Origin: Thermaerobacter marianensis DSM 12885
GTDB taxonomy: Bacteria; Bacillota; Sulfobacillia; Thermaerobacterales; Thermaerobacteraceae
DNA length: 64,000 nucleotides
NCBI RefSeq assembly: GCF_000184705.1
Contig: NC_014831.1
Span: 310,001 to 374,000 of the forward strand
Direction: 5' to 3'
Shown here: one piece after another, positions 1 through 13,811 of the stretch
Layout of the letters: every line of letters starts with the position of its first letter
How positions within the stretch are numbered: position 1 is the stretch's first letter
The notes under the pieces: model-generated
Told to the model about the DNA's origin: nothing
Database searches by the model: none
What the model saw: the letters and a program-made list of their open reading frames with translations, nothing else
Position numbers and translations under genes: made by a program

Positions 1-19
1 CCGCCGGGAGCGAGGCACC

Positions 20-1081
20 GTGAGCCGTCCCCACCTCACCCTGGGCATCGAGACCAGCTGCGACGAGACCAGCTTCGCCGTGGTGGCCGGGGGCCGCCGC
101 ATCCTGGCCAACGTGGTCCTGAGCCAGACGGGTGAGCACCGGCGCTACGGGGGCGTCGTGCCCGAACTGGCCTCCCGCCGCCACGTCACCAACGCCGTGC
201 CCCTGCTGCAGGCGGCCTTGGCCGAGGCGGGCATCGGTTTGGGGGATCTGGACCTCATCGCCGTCACCCGCGGTCCGGGGCTGGTGGGCGCGCTGCTGGT
301 GGGCGTCTCCCTGGCCAAGGCGCTGGCCTGGGCCCTGGACAAGCCCCTGGTGGGCGTGCACCACCTGGCGGGCCACGTCTACGCCAACTTTCTGGCCCCG
401 CCGGGCGGTGATACGGCGCCCGAGCCCCGCTACCCCGCCGTGACCCTGGTGGTCTCGGGCGGCCACACGGACCTGTTTCACCTCGAGGCGGGGGGCGGCT
501 TGCGGTGGCTGGGAGGCACCCGGGACGATGCCGCCGGCGAGGCCTTCGACAAGGTGGCCCGGGAACTGGGGCTGGGGTACCCCGGCGGGCCGGTCATCGA
601 CCGGCTGGCGGCGCAAGGGGATCCGGGAGCCTTCGCCTTTCCCCGCGCCATGCTGGACGACGACACCCTGGACTTCAGTTTCAGCGGGCTGAAGACGGCG
701 GTGCTGTACGAGCTGGAGCGGCGCGGCTGGCGGGACCCGGACCGGCGTGCGGAACTGGAGGCCCACCTCCCCGACCTGGCCGCCAGCTTCCAACAGGCGG
801 TGGTGGACGTGCTGGTGGCCAAGACCCTGCGGGCGGCCCGGCAGGTGGGGGCACGGCAGATCTACCTGGCGGGCGGGGTGGCGGCCAACCGCCGCTTGCG
901 CCATGACCTGGGGGTCGCCGCCGCCGCGGCGGGTCTCGACCTGGCCTACCCGCCGCCCGTCCTCTGCACCGACAACGGCGCCATGATCGCGGCGGCCGGT
1001 TTCGCCGCCTGGCAGCGCGGCCGCCGGGACGGCCTCGACCTGGACGTCGATCCCGATCCGCCCCTGGACGAATGGTTTTAG
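20..1081 (+). CDS. tsaD: tRNA N6-adenosine threonylcarbamoyltransferase TsaD
   Basis: TsaD transfers the threonylcarbamoyl group from TC-AMP to A37 of ANN-decoding tRNAs in the cytoplasm, together with TsaB and TsaE. The 353-aa product has the usual family length. It opens with GIETSCDETS, typical of the ASKHA-fold N-lobe, and carries the metal-binding HxxxH as HHLAGH (His115 and His119). VSGGHTDL and the C-terminal LAGGVAANRRLR and TDNGAMIA blocks are also present. The start is GTG after a GGGAG ribosome site. The first bases of the window can be read as the end of an upstream gene whose TGA (21-23) overlaps this GTG; rimI or tsaB would be usual there, but too little is visible to name it. 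Confidence 0.96.
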   Translation: MSRPHLTLGIETSCDETSFAVVAGGRRILANVVLSQTGEHRRYGGVVPELASRRHVTNAVPLLQAALAEAGIGLGDLDLIAVTRGPGLVGALLVGVSLAKALAWALDKPLVGVHHLAGHVYANFLAPPGGDTAPEPRYPAVTLVVSGGHTDLFHLEAGGGLRWLGGTRDDAAGEAFDKVARELGLGYPGGPVIDRLAAQGDPGAFAFPRAMLDDDTLDFSFSGLKTAVLYELERRGWRDPDRRAELEAHLPDLAASFQQAVVDVLVAKTLRAARQVGARQIYLAGGVAANRRLRHDLGVAAAAAGLDLAYPPPVLCTDNGAMIAAAGFAAWQRGRRDGLDLDVDPDPPLDEWF

Positions 1082-1141
1082 GGGTCGTGGCGCGTGGTCG
1101 TACACGTGAAGGCGTGGGGTCGTGATGGGGGAGGGGAGGCC

Positions 1142-1942
1142 ATGGGGGCAGCAGGGGACGGCCGGGAGCACGCCCATCCCGAGGTGGGTGGCCGGCCGCG
1201 GCCAGGTCCGGCGCCGGCGCCGGCCATCCCGGGGGGGCCGGGGCACGGGCGTCCGGCCCACCATGGCGCGGAGACGTCCCGGGAACGGCGGCACGACGCA
1301 CCCCATGGGTGTCGCGGCGGTGCCTCCTCCGGGTGGTGGCCGCTGGAGGAGCCTGCCGGGTCCCAGGCCCGGGCGGCCGCTGACGGGCAGGAAGCAGCAC
1401 GGCGCCCGGCCGGTTCGTCCGGCGAGACGGCCGCGGGCTGGCATGCGGTACCGCGCCAGGAGCGGCTGCAGCGGCATCCCGTGCCGCCGGGGCGCAACTC
1501 CCTGCACTACTGGCGCCAGGCCAAGAGCCTGCCCCGGGTGGCGTGGAACTTCTTCGTGATCTCCCTATGCCGGGTGCTGCCCTGGTTCGGGGTGAAGAAC
1601 TTCCTCTACCGGCGCCTCGGCATGAAGGTGGGCCGGGATGTGGCCTTCGGCCTCATGGCGATGGTCGACATTTTCTGGCCCGAGCTGATCCAGGTGGGCG
1701 ACAACAGCATCATCGGCTACAACACCGTGCTGCTGGCCCACGAATTCCTCATCGACGAGTACCGCACGGGCCCCGTGGTCATCGGCCGCAACGTGATGAT
1801 CGGCGCCAACTGCACGGTGCTGCCCGGCGTGGTCATCGGGGACGGCGCCGTGGTGTCGGCCCACTCCCTGGTCAACGCCGACGTGCCGCCCGGGGCGGTG
1901 GTGGGGGGCGTTCCCGCCCGGCCCCTCGGCCGGCGCCCTTGA
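1142..1942 (+). CDS. Hexapeptide-repeat (left-handed beta-helix) acyltransferase
   Basis: The C-terminal 160 residues form a left-handed beta-helix acyltransferase. Repeats such as VIGRNVMIGANCTVLPGVVI, a catalytic-type His (LLAHEF) and the closing GGVPARPL are like those of the maltose/galactoside/serine O-acetyltransferase family. The acceptor is unknown; a cell-envelope sugar is possible because murC follows. The N-terminal ~100 residues are low-complexity, rich in Gly/Ala/Pro/Arg, with no recognisable domain. I chose ATG 1142 because GAGGGGAGG lies just before it; an in-frame GTG at 1094 and later starts are also possible. The conserved domain begins only near nucleotide 1500, so the true start could be well inside. 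Confidence is high for the family and low for the start and substrate. Confidence 0.8.
   Translation: MGAAGDGREHAHPEVGGRPRPGPAPAPAIPGGPGHGRPAHHGAETSRERRHDAPHGCRGGASSGWWPLEEPAGSQARAAADGQEAARRPAGSSGETAAGWHAVPRQERLQRHPVPPGRNSLHYWRQAKSLPRVAWNFFVISLCRVLPWFGVKNFLYRRLGMKVGRDVAFGLMAMVDIFWPELIQVGDNSIIGYNTVLLAHEFLIDEYRTGPVVIGRNVMIGANCTVLPGVVIGDGAVVSAHSLVNADVPPGAVVGGVPARPLGRRP
1408..1419 (+). repeat. Dispersed 12-mer GGCCGGTTCGTC (first of at least 11 exact copies)
   Basis: This 12-mer occurs exactly on the plus strand at 1408, 7441, 22821, 45999, 46473 and 59216. Its complement GACGAACCGGCC starts at 8832, 9676, 10233, 21927 and 49153. One-mismatch copies lie at 5319, 8757, 13730, 18308, 20610, 34204, 40207, 48377 and 53159. 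Several copies extend to a symmetrical CCGG-N5-CCGG. Copies fall in intergenic DNA, in disordered protein linkers and in conserved coding regions, in different reading frames. No function is known to me. Confidence 0.75.
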
Positions 1943-2156
1943 GGCGCGCCGGGTGCGAATGTTTTCCAGCAGCGGGCCCCAACCTAGCCCTGAGGGGCCG
2001 GCTCGCCGTAGCAAGGCGCGGCGGCGCCGCATAGATCCTGAAGGGCGCCCGCCCGGCGGCCGGCGGGAATCGCCGCCCCGCCGCCGGCGTGGACAAGGGA
2101 ACGCGCCGGCCGTTGCGAATTCATGGGGGCATCGATGCAGGAAGGTGAAGAGGGCG

Positions 2157-3596
2157 ATGGAGGAACCGGGGTACGCGCCCCCCGTGGAATGGTCGGGCAA
2201 GCGAGTGCACTTCATCGGCATCGGCGGCTACGGCATGAGCGGCCTGGCCCGGGTGCTCCTGGCCCGGGGCGCCCGCGTCAGTGGGTCCGACGTCCGTCCC
2301 TCCGACCGCACCCGCTGGCTGGCCGAGCAGGGTGCCGCGGTCCACATCGGCCACGCGGCCCGGCACGTAGCCGGGGCCGACCTGGTGGTCTACAACACCG
2401 ACGTGCCCGCCGACAACGTGGAGCTGGTGGCGGCGCGGGAGGCGGGCATCCCCGTCTGGCACCGGTCCCAGGTCCTGGCCGACCTGCTCAACCACCGCCG
2501 GAGCGTGGCCGTCACCGGAACCCACGGCAAGACCACGACCACGGCCATGACGGGCCTGGTCCTGGTGGCCGGCGGCCTGGACCCGACGGTGCTGGTGGGC
2601 GGCGAGGTGCCGGAGTTCGGTGCCGCCACGGCCCGCCTGGGCGAGGGGCCGTGGGTGGTGGCCGAGGCCTGCGAGAGCGACGGCACCTTCCTCCGCTACC
2701 TGCCCGAGATCGCCGTGGTGACCAACGTCGAGCCCGAGCACCTGGACCACTACGGCGGCGACTTCGCCCAGCTGCTGCAGGCCTTCGCCCGGTTCCTCCG
2801 CAACGTGCGGCCGGGCGGCCTGGTGGTGGCGTGCGGCGACCACCCGGTCCTGCGGCAGCTTCTGGCCGATCGAACACCGGCGCCGGGGGTACGGGTGGTC
2901 CGCTACGGCATGGAGGCGGAAGACAGCGACCTGCGCGCCCGGGACGTGCAGGCGGGGCCTGAAGGCACGCGGTTCACCGTCTGGCAGGGCGGCCGGCCGC
3001 TGGGGGAGGTCCGCCTGGCGGTGCCGGGGCTGCACAACGTGCTCAACGCCCTGGCGGCGGTGGCGGTGGGGCTCGAGCTCCGCGTGCCTTTCGCCGCGGC
3101 GGCCGCGGCCCTGGCCTCCTTCCACGGCGCCAAGCGGCGCTTCCAGGTGATCTACAACCGCGACGGGATCCTGGTGGTTGACGACTATGCCCACCACCCG
3201 ACGGAGATTCGCGCCACCCTGCGGGCAGCCCGCCAGCGGCAAGGTGAGGGGGGCCGGGTCATCGCCGTCTTCCAGCCCCAGCGCTACTCGCGCACGCGGC
3301 TGCTGATGGACGAGTTCGCCCGCGCCTTCGGCGACGCCGACCGGGTGATCCTGACGGAGATCTACGCGCCGCCCGGCGAGCGGCCCATCCCCGGCGTCTC
3401 CAGCGCCGTCCTGGCCGACCGCATCGCGCGGGAGGAGGGGCGGCCCGTCGAGCTCATCGCCAGCCGGGAGGAGCTGGTGGAGCACCTTTTGCGCACCGTG
3501 CGGCCCGGCGACCTGGTGCTCACCATGGGCGCCGGCGACATCTGGACCGTGGCCCGCGACCTGGCCCGGCGGCTGCAGGCCGTCACCCCGGCTTGA
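2157..3596 (+). CDS. murC: UDP-N-acetylmuramate--L-alanine ligase MurC
   Basis: MurC adds L-Ala to UDP-MurNAc with ATP, the first step in building the peptidoglycan stem peptide, in the cytoplasm. The 479-aa product matches the family length. It shows the N-terminal Rossmann motif GIGGYGMSGLA, the central ATP-binding P-loop GTHGKTTTT (about residues 120-128), EACESDGTF, and the C-terminal domain signature YAHHPTEI (about residue 343) followed by FQPQRYSRT. ATG 2157 was chosen because it follows AGGTGAAGAGG and leaves only a short tail before the first beta strand. The in-frame sequence further upstream is Arg/Pro-rich and unlike MurC. No other mur/fts genes are adjacent, so it stands outside a dcw cluster. 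Confidence 0.95.
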   Translation: MEEPGYAPPVEWSGKRVHFIGIGGYGMSGLARVLLARGARVSGSDVRPSDRTRWLAEQGAAVHIGHAARHVAGADLVVYNTDVPADNVELVAAREAGIPVWHRSQVLADLLNHRRSVAVTGTHGKTTTTAMTGLVLVAGGLDPTVLVGGEVPEFGAATARLGEGPWVVAEACESDGTFLRYLPEIAVVTNVEPEHLDHYGGDFAQLLQAFARFLRNVRPGGLVVACGDHPVLRQLLADRTPAPGVRVVRYGMEAEDSDLRARDVQAGPEGTRFTVWQGGRPLGEVRLAVPGLHNVLNALAAVAVGLELRVPFAAAAAALASFHGAKRRFQVIYNRDGILVVDDYAHHPTEIRATLRAARQRQGEGGRVIAVFQPQRYSRTRLLMDEFARAFGDADRVILTEIYAPPGERPIPGVSSAVLADRIAREEGRPVELIASREELVEHLLRTVRPGDLVLTMGAGDIWTVARDLARRLQAVTPA

Positions 3597-5420
<1,824 letters not shown>

Positions 5421-5589
5421 CCTCGGGAGCCACCCCGGGCGCCACCGCCAGCGGTCCCGGGCCCCGGCGCGCCGCCACCCTTGGGGGTGGGGTCAGGCCC
5501 GTCCCGCGCCCGTTCGGCATGGTGCCCGCAAAGCGCCGGGACCGGGCCCCGGGAAGAACCCGGCCGAAGCCGGAGGGTGAGAGGACACG

Positions 5590-7263
5590 GTGCAACAGCG
5601 GCGCGAAGGAAGGCAGGACGGAACGCGCGGGCCGGCGGCCACCGGGCTCGGATCCGCCGGCCCGGCCATTCCCGAAACCGACGGCGGGGCGGCCGGGACG
5701 GGCGGGACGGCCGGCACCGCGGCCCGGGCAGCCGGCCGTTCGGCGAACGGGGCGGGCGGTGCCGGCGCCACGGCCGGAAACGGGTCGGGGTCTGCCAGCG
5801 GCGCGGCCGGGACGGCCCGCACCGGCGCCGGGATCGCCTCGACCGGTGCCGGCGCCGCCCGTACCGGCGCCGGTCAGGCCGCGGTGGAATACCTGCAGGG
5901 GCTGAGCCGCTTCGGCATGCGGCTGGGCCTGGAGCGCATCCGGCAGCTGCTGCAGCGGCTCGGCCACCCCGAGGAAGGGTTGCCGCCCGTCTACCACATC
6001 ACGGGAACCAACGGCAAGGGCTCGACCGCGTGCATCCTCGAGGCCGTGCTCCGGTCCGCCGGCTACCGCACGGCCCTCTTCACGTCGCCCCACCTGGTCC
6101 ACTACGAGGAACGGTTCGTCTTCGACGGCCGGCCCGTCACCGGGGCCGAACTGGCCGCCGCCGTCGAGCGGGCGCGGGCCGCGGCCGGCGCCATGGCGGC
6201 CGAGGGCGAGGCGCCCACGGAGTTCGAGGTGGCGACGGCCGTGTTCCTCCTGCTGGTCCAGATGCGGCAGCCCGACGCCGTGGTGCTGGAGGTGGGGCTG
6301 GGCGGCCGCTACGACGCGACCAACGCCGTGCCCCGGCCCGTGGTGTCGGTGGTGACCAACGTGGCCTTGGACCACACCGACCGGCTGGGCCGCACGGTGG
6401 AGGAGATCGCCTACGACAAGGTGGGCATCGCCCGGCCCGGCGTGCCGCTGGTCACGGGGGCCCTGGACCCCGGCGCCCTGGCGGTGCTGCGGCGCGAGGC
6501 GGCACGGGTGGGAGCGCCCTTGTGGGAGGTCCGGCCGGACGAACCCGGCCCCCAGGGGCCTGGGCCGGCGGCCGCCGCCCGCTACCGCCTGCGGTCCACG
6601 GGGCCGGACGGGTCGCGTTGGGACTACCGCTGCGGGGCGGTGACGCCGGCCGGACAAGGGGGCCTGCCCGGCACGCCCGTCCGCTGGGACGACCTTCCCC
6701 TGGCCCTCCTCGGGCCCCACCAGGTGGCCAATGCGGCCGTGGCGGTGACCGCCCTGCTGGCCGCGGCAGCGGCCGGCCGGGGCTTGCCCGTGACCCGGGA
6801 GGTGGTGGAGCGCGGCCTGGCGGCGGCCCGCTGGCCCGGGCGGATGGAGCGGCTGGCCTGGCGGGGCCGGGAGATCTGGCTGGACGGGGCCCACAACCCG
6901 GCGGGCATGGCCGCCCTGGCCCGGACGGCGGCCACCCTCTGGCCCGGCCGGCAAGCCCTGCTGGTCATCGGGATGCTGGACGACAAGGACGTGGAGGCGG
7001 CGGCGGCGGCCATTGCCCCCACGGTGGCCCGGGCGGTGGTGACGGAGCCGCCGTCGCCCCGGGCGGCGCCGGCCCGGCGGGTGGCGGCGGCCCTGGAGGC
7101 CTGCGGGGTGCCGGTCACGGTGGAACGGGAGCCCATGGCCGCCCTGGACCGTGCCCTGGGGGAGGCGGCGCCGGGCCAGCCCGTGCTGGTGGCGGGGAGC
7201 CTGTACCTGGTCGGCGCTGTGCGCGGCCGGGTGCTGGAGCCGGCCGCTGCGCCCGGCCGCTGA
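5590..7263 (+). CDS. folC: Bifunctional folylpolyglutamate/dihydrofolate synthase FolC
   Basis: FolC ligates glutamate to folates with ATP (and, in bifunctional forms, makes dihydrofolate from dihydropteroate). The Mur-ligase-like core starts at about residue 97 with VEYLQGLSRFGMRLGLERI. It carries the P-loop ITGTNGKGST, TSPHLVHYEERF, EVGLGGRYDATNAV, DHTDRLG and DGAHNPAGM, which are folate-synthase hallmarks. The GTG start follows GGAGGGTGAGAGG. The first ~95 residues are a Gly/Ala/Thr-rich repeat-like tail not found in the family, so the start may be overlong, although the ribosome site supports it. The short 169-bp gap after guaB holds only a small CCACCC-TTGG-GGGTGG hairpin (5475-5490). 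Confidence 0.92.
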   Translation: MQQRREGRQDGTRGPAATGLGSAGPAIPETDGGAAGTGGTAGTAARAAGRSANGAGGAGATAGNGSGSASGAAGTARTGAGIASTGAGAARTGAGQAAVEYLQGLSRFGMRLGLERIRQLLQRLGHPEEGLPPVYHITGTNGKGSTACILEAVLRSAGYRTALFTSPHLVHYEERFVFDGRPVTGAELAAAVERARAAAGAMAAEGEAPTEFEVATAVFLLLVQMRQPDAVVLEVGLGGRYDATNAVPRPVVSVVTNVALDHTDRLGRTVEEIAYDKVGIARPGVPLVTGALDPGALAVLRREAARVGAPLWEVRPDEPGPQGPGPAAAARYRLRSTGPDGSRWDYRCGAVTPAGQGGLPGTPVRWDDLPLALLGPHQVANAAVAVTALLAAAAAGRGLPVTREVVERGLAAARWPGRMERLAWRGREIWLDGAHNPAGMAALARTAATLWPGRQALLVIGMLDDKDVEAAAAAIAPTVARAVVTEPPSPRAAPARRVAAALEACGVPVTVEREPMAALDRALGEAAPGQPVLVAGSLYLVGAVRGRVLEPAAAPGR

Positions 7264-7520
7264 CCGCAGGCCGATGGGGCCGGGGACGCCGGGAGGGTCC
7301 CCGCCCGCTGCGGCGACCCACGCCCGCAGGGATCGGCGGTCGCCGGGCCGAACTGCCCCGTAGAGGCCGGCCGCACCGCCGGCGCGCGGCGGGCGCCCTC
7401 CACGGCCACGGGCAGCAGGCCGCCAGGGCCGCCCGCCCGGGGCCGGTTCGTCCGGAACAACGGGCTCTGACGAGGGCCCGGCCACCGGGCGCCGGGCCGG
7501 CCTGCGCGGGGGTGAACCAC

Positions 7521-8705
<1,185 letters not shown>

Positions 8706-8737
8706 GGCCGGTCCGGGGGCGCGGCGCCCGCCGGCCG

Positions 8738-8847
8738 GGCGGACCGGCCGCCCGGAGGCGAACCGGCCCTTCCAAGGCGGACCGGCTGCCTGGGAACGGG
8801 GCGGCGGCCCCGGGCGAACCAGCCGCCCCGGGACGAACCGGCCGCCG
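8738..8847. repeat. 19-bp-period degenerate tandem repeat array
   Basis: Cores resembling GGCGRACCGGCCGCC start at 8738, 8757, 8776, 8813 and 8832. The intervals are 19, 19, 37 (about two periods, with a decayed unit near 8795) and 19. The array fills most of the 193-bp gap between the thiolase stop and moeA. The last unit contains an exact copy of the dispersed 12-mer. A 19-bp period is not a multiple of three and no conserved frame is evident, so this is unlikely to be coding. A regulator-binding or iteron-like array is one reading; the function is unknown. Confidence 0.6.
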
Positions 8848-8898
8848 GCCGGCGCCCGGCCGGCAAGGCACCGGTCGTGAAGGGGGAGATCGGCTCCC

Positions 8899-10212
8899 GT
8901 GCCCGACAGATCGATCCTGCATGACGAACGGGGACCGCACGAGCCGCCGGGCCCGGGGACGCCCGGCTTCCGGGCGCCCTTCCCCACCGCGGGCCTGCCC
9001 ACGGTGGCCGAAGCCCGCCAGCGCATCCTGGCCGCCGCCGGCCGCCCGCCGCTGCAGGTCGAAGAACTTCCGTTGGCGGAGGCCCTGGGCCGGGTCCTGG
9101 CCAAGCCGGTGTACGCCCCGGAGGACGTTCCCGGGTTCCACCGCTCGACGGTCGACGGCTACGCCGTGCGCAGCCAGGATCTGCGCGGGATCCAGCCGGA
9201 CCGGCCTGCACGGCTGCAGGTCGTGGGCCGGGTCCTGGTGGGCCGCCCCGCCGACGTGCGGGTCGAAGCCGGCCAGGCCGTGGCCGTGCCCACGGGGGGC
9301 ATGCTGCCGCCCGGGGCCGACTGCGTGGTGATGTTCGAGCACACCAGCCGGGAGGGCCCGTGGCTTTTGGTGCACCGCTTCGCCGGGCCGGGCGACAACG
9401 TCATCGCCCGGGGCGAGGATGCCGTCGCCGGCCTCGCCCTGCTGGCCCCCGGCCGGCGCCTGGGCCCCGCGGACCTGGGCGCCCTGGCGGGTGCGGGCAT
9501 CACCCGCGTGGCGGTGGCCAGGGAGCCCCGGGTGGCGCTGCTGCTGACCGGCGACGAGGTGGTTCCTCCCGGCCGGAGTCCCGGCCCCGGCCAGATCCGG
9601 GACATCAACGGCGTCGCCCTGGCCGCCGCGTTGCGCCAGGACGGCGCCCGTCCCCTGGAACCGGTCTACGTGCCGGACGAACCGGCCGCCTTCCGCCAGG
9701 CCCTGCGCGACGCCCTGGCGGCGGCGGACCTGGTGCTGATCTCCGGCGGCAGCTCCGTGGGCGAGCGCGACCTGACGGCCGAGCTGGCCGCGGAACTGGA
9801 GTCGCCGGGGGTGATCCTGCACGGGGTCGCCTTGAAGCCCGGCAAGCCCACGCTCTTCGCCATGGCGGGGCGCACGCCGGTCTTCGGCCTGCCGGGCAAC
9901 CCGGTGTCCGCCCTGGTGGTGTACCGGCTGCTGGTGCGGCCGGTGATCTTCCGCTGGCTCGGCCTGGAGGAATCGCCCGGCCCCGGCCCCCGCATCCGCG
10001 CCCGGCTGGAGACGCCCTTGCGCCGCCCGCCGGGCCGGGAGGAGTACGTGCCCGTGGCCCTGATCTGGCGGGGTGGCGAGTACGGCGCCCGGCCCCAGCC
10101 GCGCAAGTCCGGGCTCATCACCGCCCTGACCGGGGCCCAGGGCCTGGTCCACCTGCCCCTGGAGGTGGAGGGCCTGCCCGCCGGCGCCGAGGTGGAGGTG
10201 ATCCCCTGGTGA
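8899..10212 (+). CDS. moeA: Molybdopterin molybdenumtransferase MoeA
   Basis: MoeA inserts molybdate into adenylylated molybdopterin, the last general step of Moco synthesis, in the cytoplasm. The 437-aa product shows [14 protein letters not shown], a [10 protein letters not shown] loop, the MogA-like domain with LLTGDEVV and [11 protein letters not shown], the [11 protein letters not shown] motif and a C-terminal beta-barrel domain. The start is GTG after GGGGGAGAT. The first ~30 residues are a Pro/Gly-rich extension. The stop overlaps the moaC GTG, so moeA and moaC are translationally coupled, with mogA next: a compact Moco operon. The enzyme that uses the cofactor is not in this window. 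Confidence 0.94.
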   Translation: MPDRSILHDERGPHEPPGPGTPGFRAPFPTAGLPTVAEARQRILAAAGRPPLQVEELPLAEALGRVLAKPVYAPEDVPGFHRSTVDGYAVRSQDLRGIQPDRPARLQVVGRVLVGRPADVRVEAGQAVAVPTGGMLPPGADCVVMFEHTSREGPWLLVHRFAGPGDNVIARGEDAVAGLALLAPGRRLGPADLGALAGAGITRVAVAREPRVALLLTGDEVVPPGRSPGPGQIRDINGVALAAALRQDGARPLEPVYVPDEPAAFRQALRDALAAADLVLISGGSSVGERDLTAELAAELESPGVILHGVALKPGKPTLFAMAGRTPVFGLPGNPVSALVVYRLLVRPVIFRWLGLEESPGPGPRIRARLETPLRRPPGREEYVPVALIWRGGEYGARPQPRKSGLITALTGAQGLVHLPLEVEGLPAGAEVEVIPW

Positions 10213-10823
10213 ACGGTTCCTCCCACCCGCCGGACGAACCGGCCTGGACCCACCTGGACCCCGCGGGCCAGGCGCGCATGGTGGATACCAGCGGCAAGGC
10301 GGCCACCGTCCGGGAGGCCGTGGCCCGGGGCCGGGTGCGCATGGCCCCTGCCACCCTGGCCCGGCTGCGGGCGGGGGCCGTGCCCAAGGGGGATGTATGG
10401 GCTGTGGCCCGGGTGGCGGGCATCATGGCGGCCAAGGAGACGGGCCGGCTCATCCCCCTGTGCCATCCCCTGCCCCTGGATGCGGTGACCGTCGACTTCC
10501 GGCTGGGGCCGGAGGCGGTGGAGATCCAGGCCACGGCCCGCACCGTGGCCCGCACGGGGGTCGAGATGGAGGCCATGGTGGCGGTGGCCGTGGCCGCCCT
10601 GACCCTGGTGGACATGTGCAAGGCCCTGGACAAGGGGATGGTCGTCGAAGGCATCCGGCTGGTGCGGAAGACCGGCGGGCGCAGCGGCGAGTATGCCCGG
10701 CCCGGCGAGCCCCCGTGGGAGGCGCTGGGCGACCCGGTGGGGCCCGGGGGGCGCGGCCGGGCCGGCGATGGAGAGGGCACCCAGGCCGTCCAGGCCGCCC
10801 AACAGGGGCCGGGCCCGGGGTAA
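10209..10823 (+). CDS. moaC: Cyclic pyranopterin monophosphate synthase MoaC
   Basis: MoaC converts the MoaA product (3',8-cyclo-7,8-dihydro-GTP) into cyclic pyranopterin monophosphate. The conserved body includes [42 protein letters not shown] and KTGGRSGEY; the last two hold the family's catalytic Asp/Lys region. GTG 10209 overlaps the moeA stop (GTGA). At 204 aa it exceeds the usual ~160: an N-terminal tail of ~20 residues contains the dispersed 12-mer (as PDEPA), and ~40 Gly/Pro-rich residues follow the conserved end. moaA is not seen here, so the operon supplies only part of the pathway. Confidence 0.93.
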   Translation: MNGSSHPPDEPAWTHLDPAGQARMVDTSGKAATVREAVARGRVRMAPATLARLRAGAVPKGDVWAVARVAGIMAAKETGRLIPLCHPLPLDAVTVDFRLGPEAVEIQATARTVARTGVEMEAMVAVAVAALTLVDMCKALDKGMVVEGIRLVRKTGGRSGEYARPGEPPWEALGDPVGPGGRGRAGDGEGTQAVQAAQQGPGPG

Positions 10824-10838
10824 CGAGGGGGTGGGTGC

Positions 10839-11429
10839 GTGCGGGTGGCGATCCTCACCGTCAGCGACGGCGTGAGCCAGGGCTGGCGCCAGGATGCCAG
10901 CGGCGACTACCTGGCCCGCTGGGCCGCCCAGCGGGGCGCGACCGTGGTGGCCCGCGGCGTGGTGCCCGACCACCGGGCGGCCATCGCCCGCTGGCTGGCG
11001 GCGGTGGCCGACGGGCGGCCGGCGCCCGGGGAGGCGCGGGACCCCGCCCCGGGCCACGATGCCGGCCACGCTGCCCCGGCGGGGTCGAGCCCGGCCCGGG
11101 CTCCGGTGCCGGACCTGATCCTGACCACGGGCGGAACGGGCCTGGGTCCCCGGGACGTGACCCCCGAGGCCACCCTGGACGTCATCCAGCGGGCGGTGCC
11201 CGGCCTGCCCGAGCGGATGCGCGCCGTGACGGGCGCCGGCAACCCCCTGGCGTACCTTTCCCGCGCCGTGGCGGGGATCCGGGGACGAACCCTGATCGTC
11301 AACCTGCCCGGCAGCCCCCGGGGAGTGGCCGAGTGCCTTGCCGCCATCGAGCCCCTGCTGTCCCATGCGCTGGCGATCCTGCACGGGGGCGGCCACGAAG
11401 CCCCGGAAGGCGGTGACGGCGGCGCATAA
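10839..11429 (+). CDS. mogA: Molybdopterin adenylyltransferase, MogA/MoaB family
   Basis: This family adenylylates molybdopterin before MoeA inserts the metal. The 196-aa product begins [13 protein letters not shown] and carries the pterin/ATP-binding [16 protein letters not shown] and the late [14 protein letters not shown] Gly/Ala/Pro-rich insert of about 25 residues sits just before the TTGGTG strand, where most homologues have a short loop. GTG 10839 follows GAGGGGGTG, 15 bp after the moaC stop, so it is part of the moeA-moaC-mogA operon. MogA versus MoaB cannot be decided from sequence alone; pairing with moeA supports the adenylyltransferase role. Confidence 0.88.
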   Translation: MRVAILTVSDGVSQGWRQDASGDYLARWAAQRGATVVARGVVPDHRAAIARWLAAVADGRPAPGEARDPAPGHDAGHAAPAGSSPARAPVPDLILTTGGTGLGPRDVTPEATLDVIQRAVPGLPERMRAVTGAGNPLAYLSRAVAGIRGRTLIVNLPGSPRGVAECLAAIEPLLSHALAILHGGGHEAPEGGDGGA

Positions 11430-11491
11430 ATCCTGCCATGGCCGGGAACAGGAATAGCGGGCGACCTTGGGAACGGCGGCCAATTCGGGGC

Positions 11492-11520
11492 TTGACGACC
11501 GGTTCTGGCCGCCTTACCAT
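11492..11520 (+). promoter_or_regulatory. Sigma-A promoter of groES-groEL
   Basis: TTGACG (11492-11497), a 17-bp spacer and TACCAT (11515-11520). It is immediately followed by the CIRCE operator, which would therefore cover the transcription start and first transcribed bases. This is the classic arrangement for heat-shock chaperone operons in Gram-positive bacteria. Confidence 0.85.
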
Positions 11521-11530
11521 AGTCTCTGGT

Positions 11531-11557
11531 TTAGCACTCCCTGGCGTGGAGTGCTAA
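11531..11557 (+). promoter_or_regulatory. CIRCE operator (HrcA binding site)
   Basis: A perfect TTAGCACTC-N9-GAGTGCTAA inverted repeat, identical to the CIRCE consensus, 11 bp downstream of the -10 box. HrcA repressor is expected to bind here and release on heat shock; hrcA itself is not in the window. Confidence 0.97.
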
Positions 11558-11687
11558 CAGGGTACGTGCCGGGCGGCCCGGGGGCTCGGGTCCGCCGGCC
11601 GGGAATCCTTGCATCATCCACCATCCGACCGCTGTGGCCGGGCGCCCCGGAGCCGAACCTTCAGTTTCTCCAGGGAGGTGCACGGCG

Positions 11688-12014
11688 GTGAGCGTTCAGC
11701 CGCAGCCCAAGGGAGGGACCGTTTCGGTGAAGCTGCGCCCTCTCGGCGACCGCGTGGTCGTCAAGGTCATCGAGGAGGAGGAGCGGACCAAGGGCGGGAT
11801 CATCCTGCCGGACACGGCCAAGGAGAAGCCCCAGCAGGGTGAGGTCCTGGCCGTGGGGACGGGCCGCATCCTCGAGAACGGCCAGAAGGTGCCCCTCGAG
11901 GTCAAGGAAGGCGACCGGGTGATCTTCTCCAAGTACGCCGGCACCGAGGTCAAGCTGGACGACGAGGAGCTGTTGATCCTCAGCGAGCGGGACATCCTGG
12001 CCGTCATCCAGTGA
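11688..12014 (+). CDS. groES: Co-chaperonin GroES
   Basis: GroES caps the GroEL cavity during protein folding. The conserved body runs from [12 protein letters not shown] through [18 protein letters not shown] (mobile loop) to DILAVIQ. Two starts compete. GTG 11688 has the stronger ribosome site (GGGAGGTG, 7 nt away) and gives 108 aa with a 13-residue N-terminal tail. GTG 11727, after GGGAGGG, gives 95 aa, the usual family length, beginning directly at KLRPLGDR. I list the longer form on the strength of its ribosome site; the shorter is the conservative choice by homology. The gene is transcribed from the CIRCE-controlled promoter and lies 28 bp before groEL. Confidence 0.95.
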   Translation: MSVQPQPKGGTVSVKLRPLGDRVVVKVIEEEERTKGGIILPDTAKEKPQQGEVLAVGTGRILENGQKVPLEVKEGDRVIFSKYAGTEVKLDDEELLILSERDILAVIQ

Positions 12015-12024
12015 AGGTCCGTGA

Positions 12025-13662
<1,638 letters not shown>

Positions 13663-13682
13663 TCCGTCGCCCGGTGCCTGAC

Positions 13683-13724
13683 GCGGGGTGCCTGCAGGGA
13701 GCCGCGGGCACCCCGCCGCCTTTT
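13683..13724 (+). terminator. Intrinsic terminator of groES-groEL
   Basis: Stem GCGGGGTGCC (13683-13692) pairs with GGCACCCCGC (13707-13716) around a 14-nt loop, followed four bases later by TTTT (13721-13724). It sits 20 bp after the groEL stop. Confidence 0.7.
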
Positions 13725-13750
13725 CACGGGACGAACCAGCCGGAACACCC

Positions 13751-13779
13751 GGAGCCGCGGGAAGGCATCCCGCGGCTCC
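13751..13779. terminator. Perfect 12-bp hairpin between convergent genes
   Basis: GGAGCCGCGGGA and TCCCGCGGCTCC flank a 5-nt loop. It lies between groEL (rightward) and the toxin gene (leftward, ending at 13812), so it may serve as a back-up or bidirectional terminator. There is no long T-run on either side. Confidence 0.55.
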
Positions 13780-13811
13780 GCGTCGTTTCAGCGGTTTGCT
13801 CCGCAGGGGGG

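Noticed and set aside
8706-8898. Molybdenum-cofactor riboswitch before moeA
   Set aside because: The gap is filled by the 19-bp repeat array and I could not fold or recognise the conserved Moco-motif; a covariance-model search would settle it.
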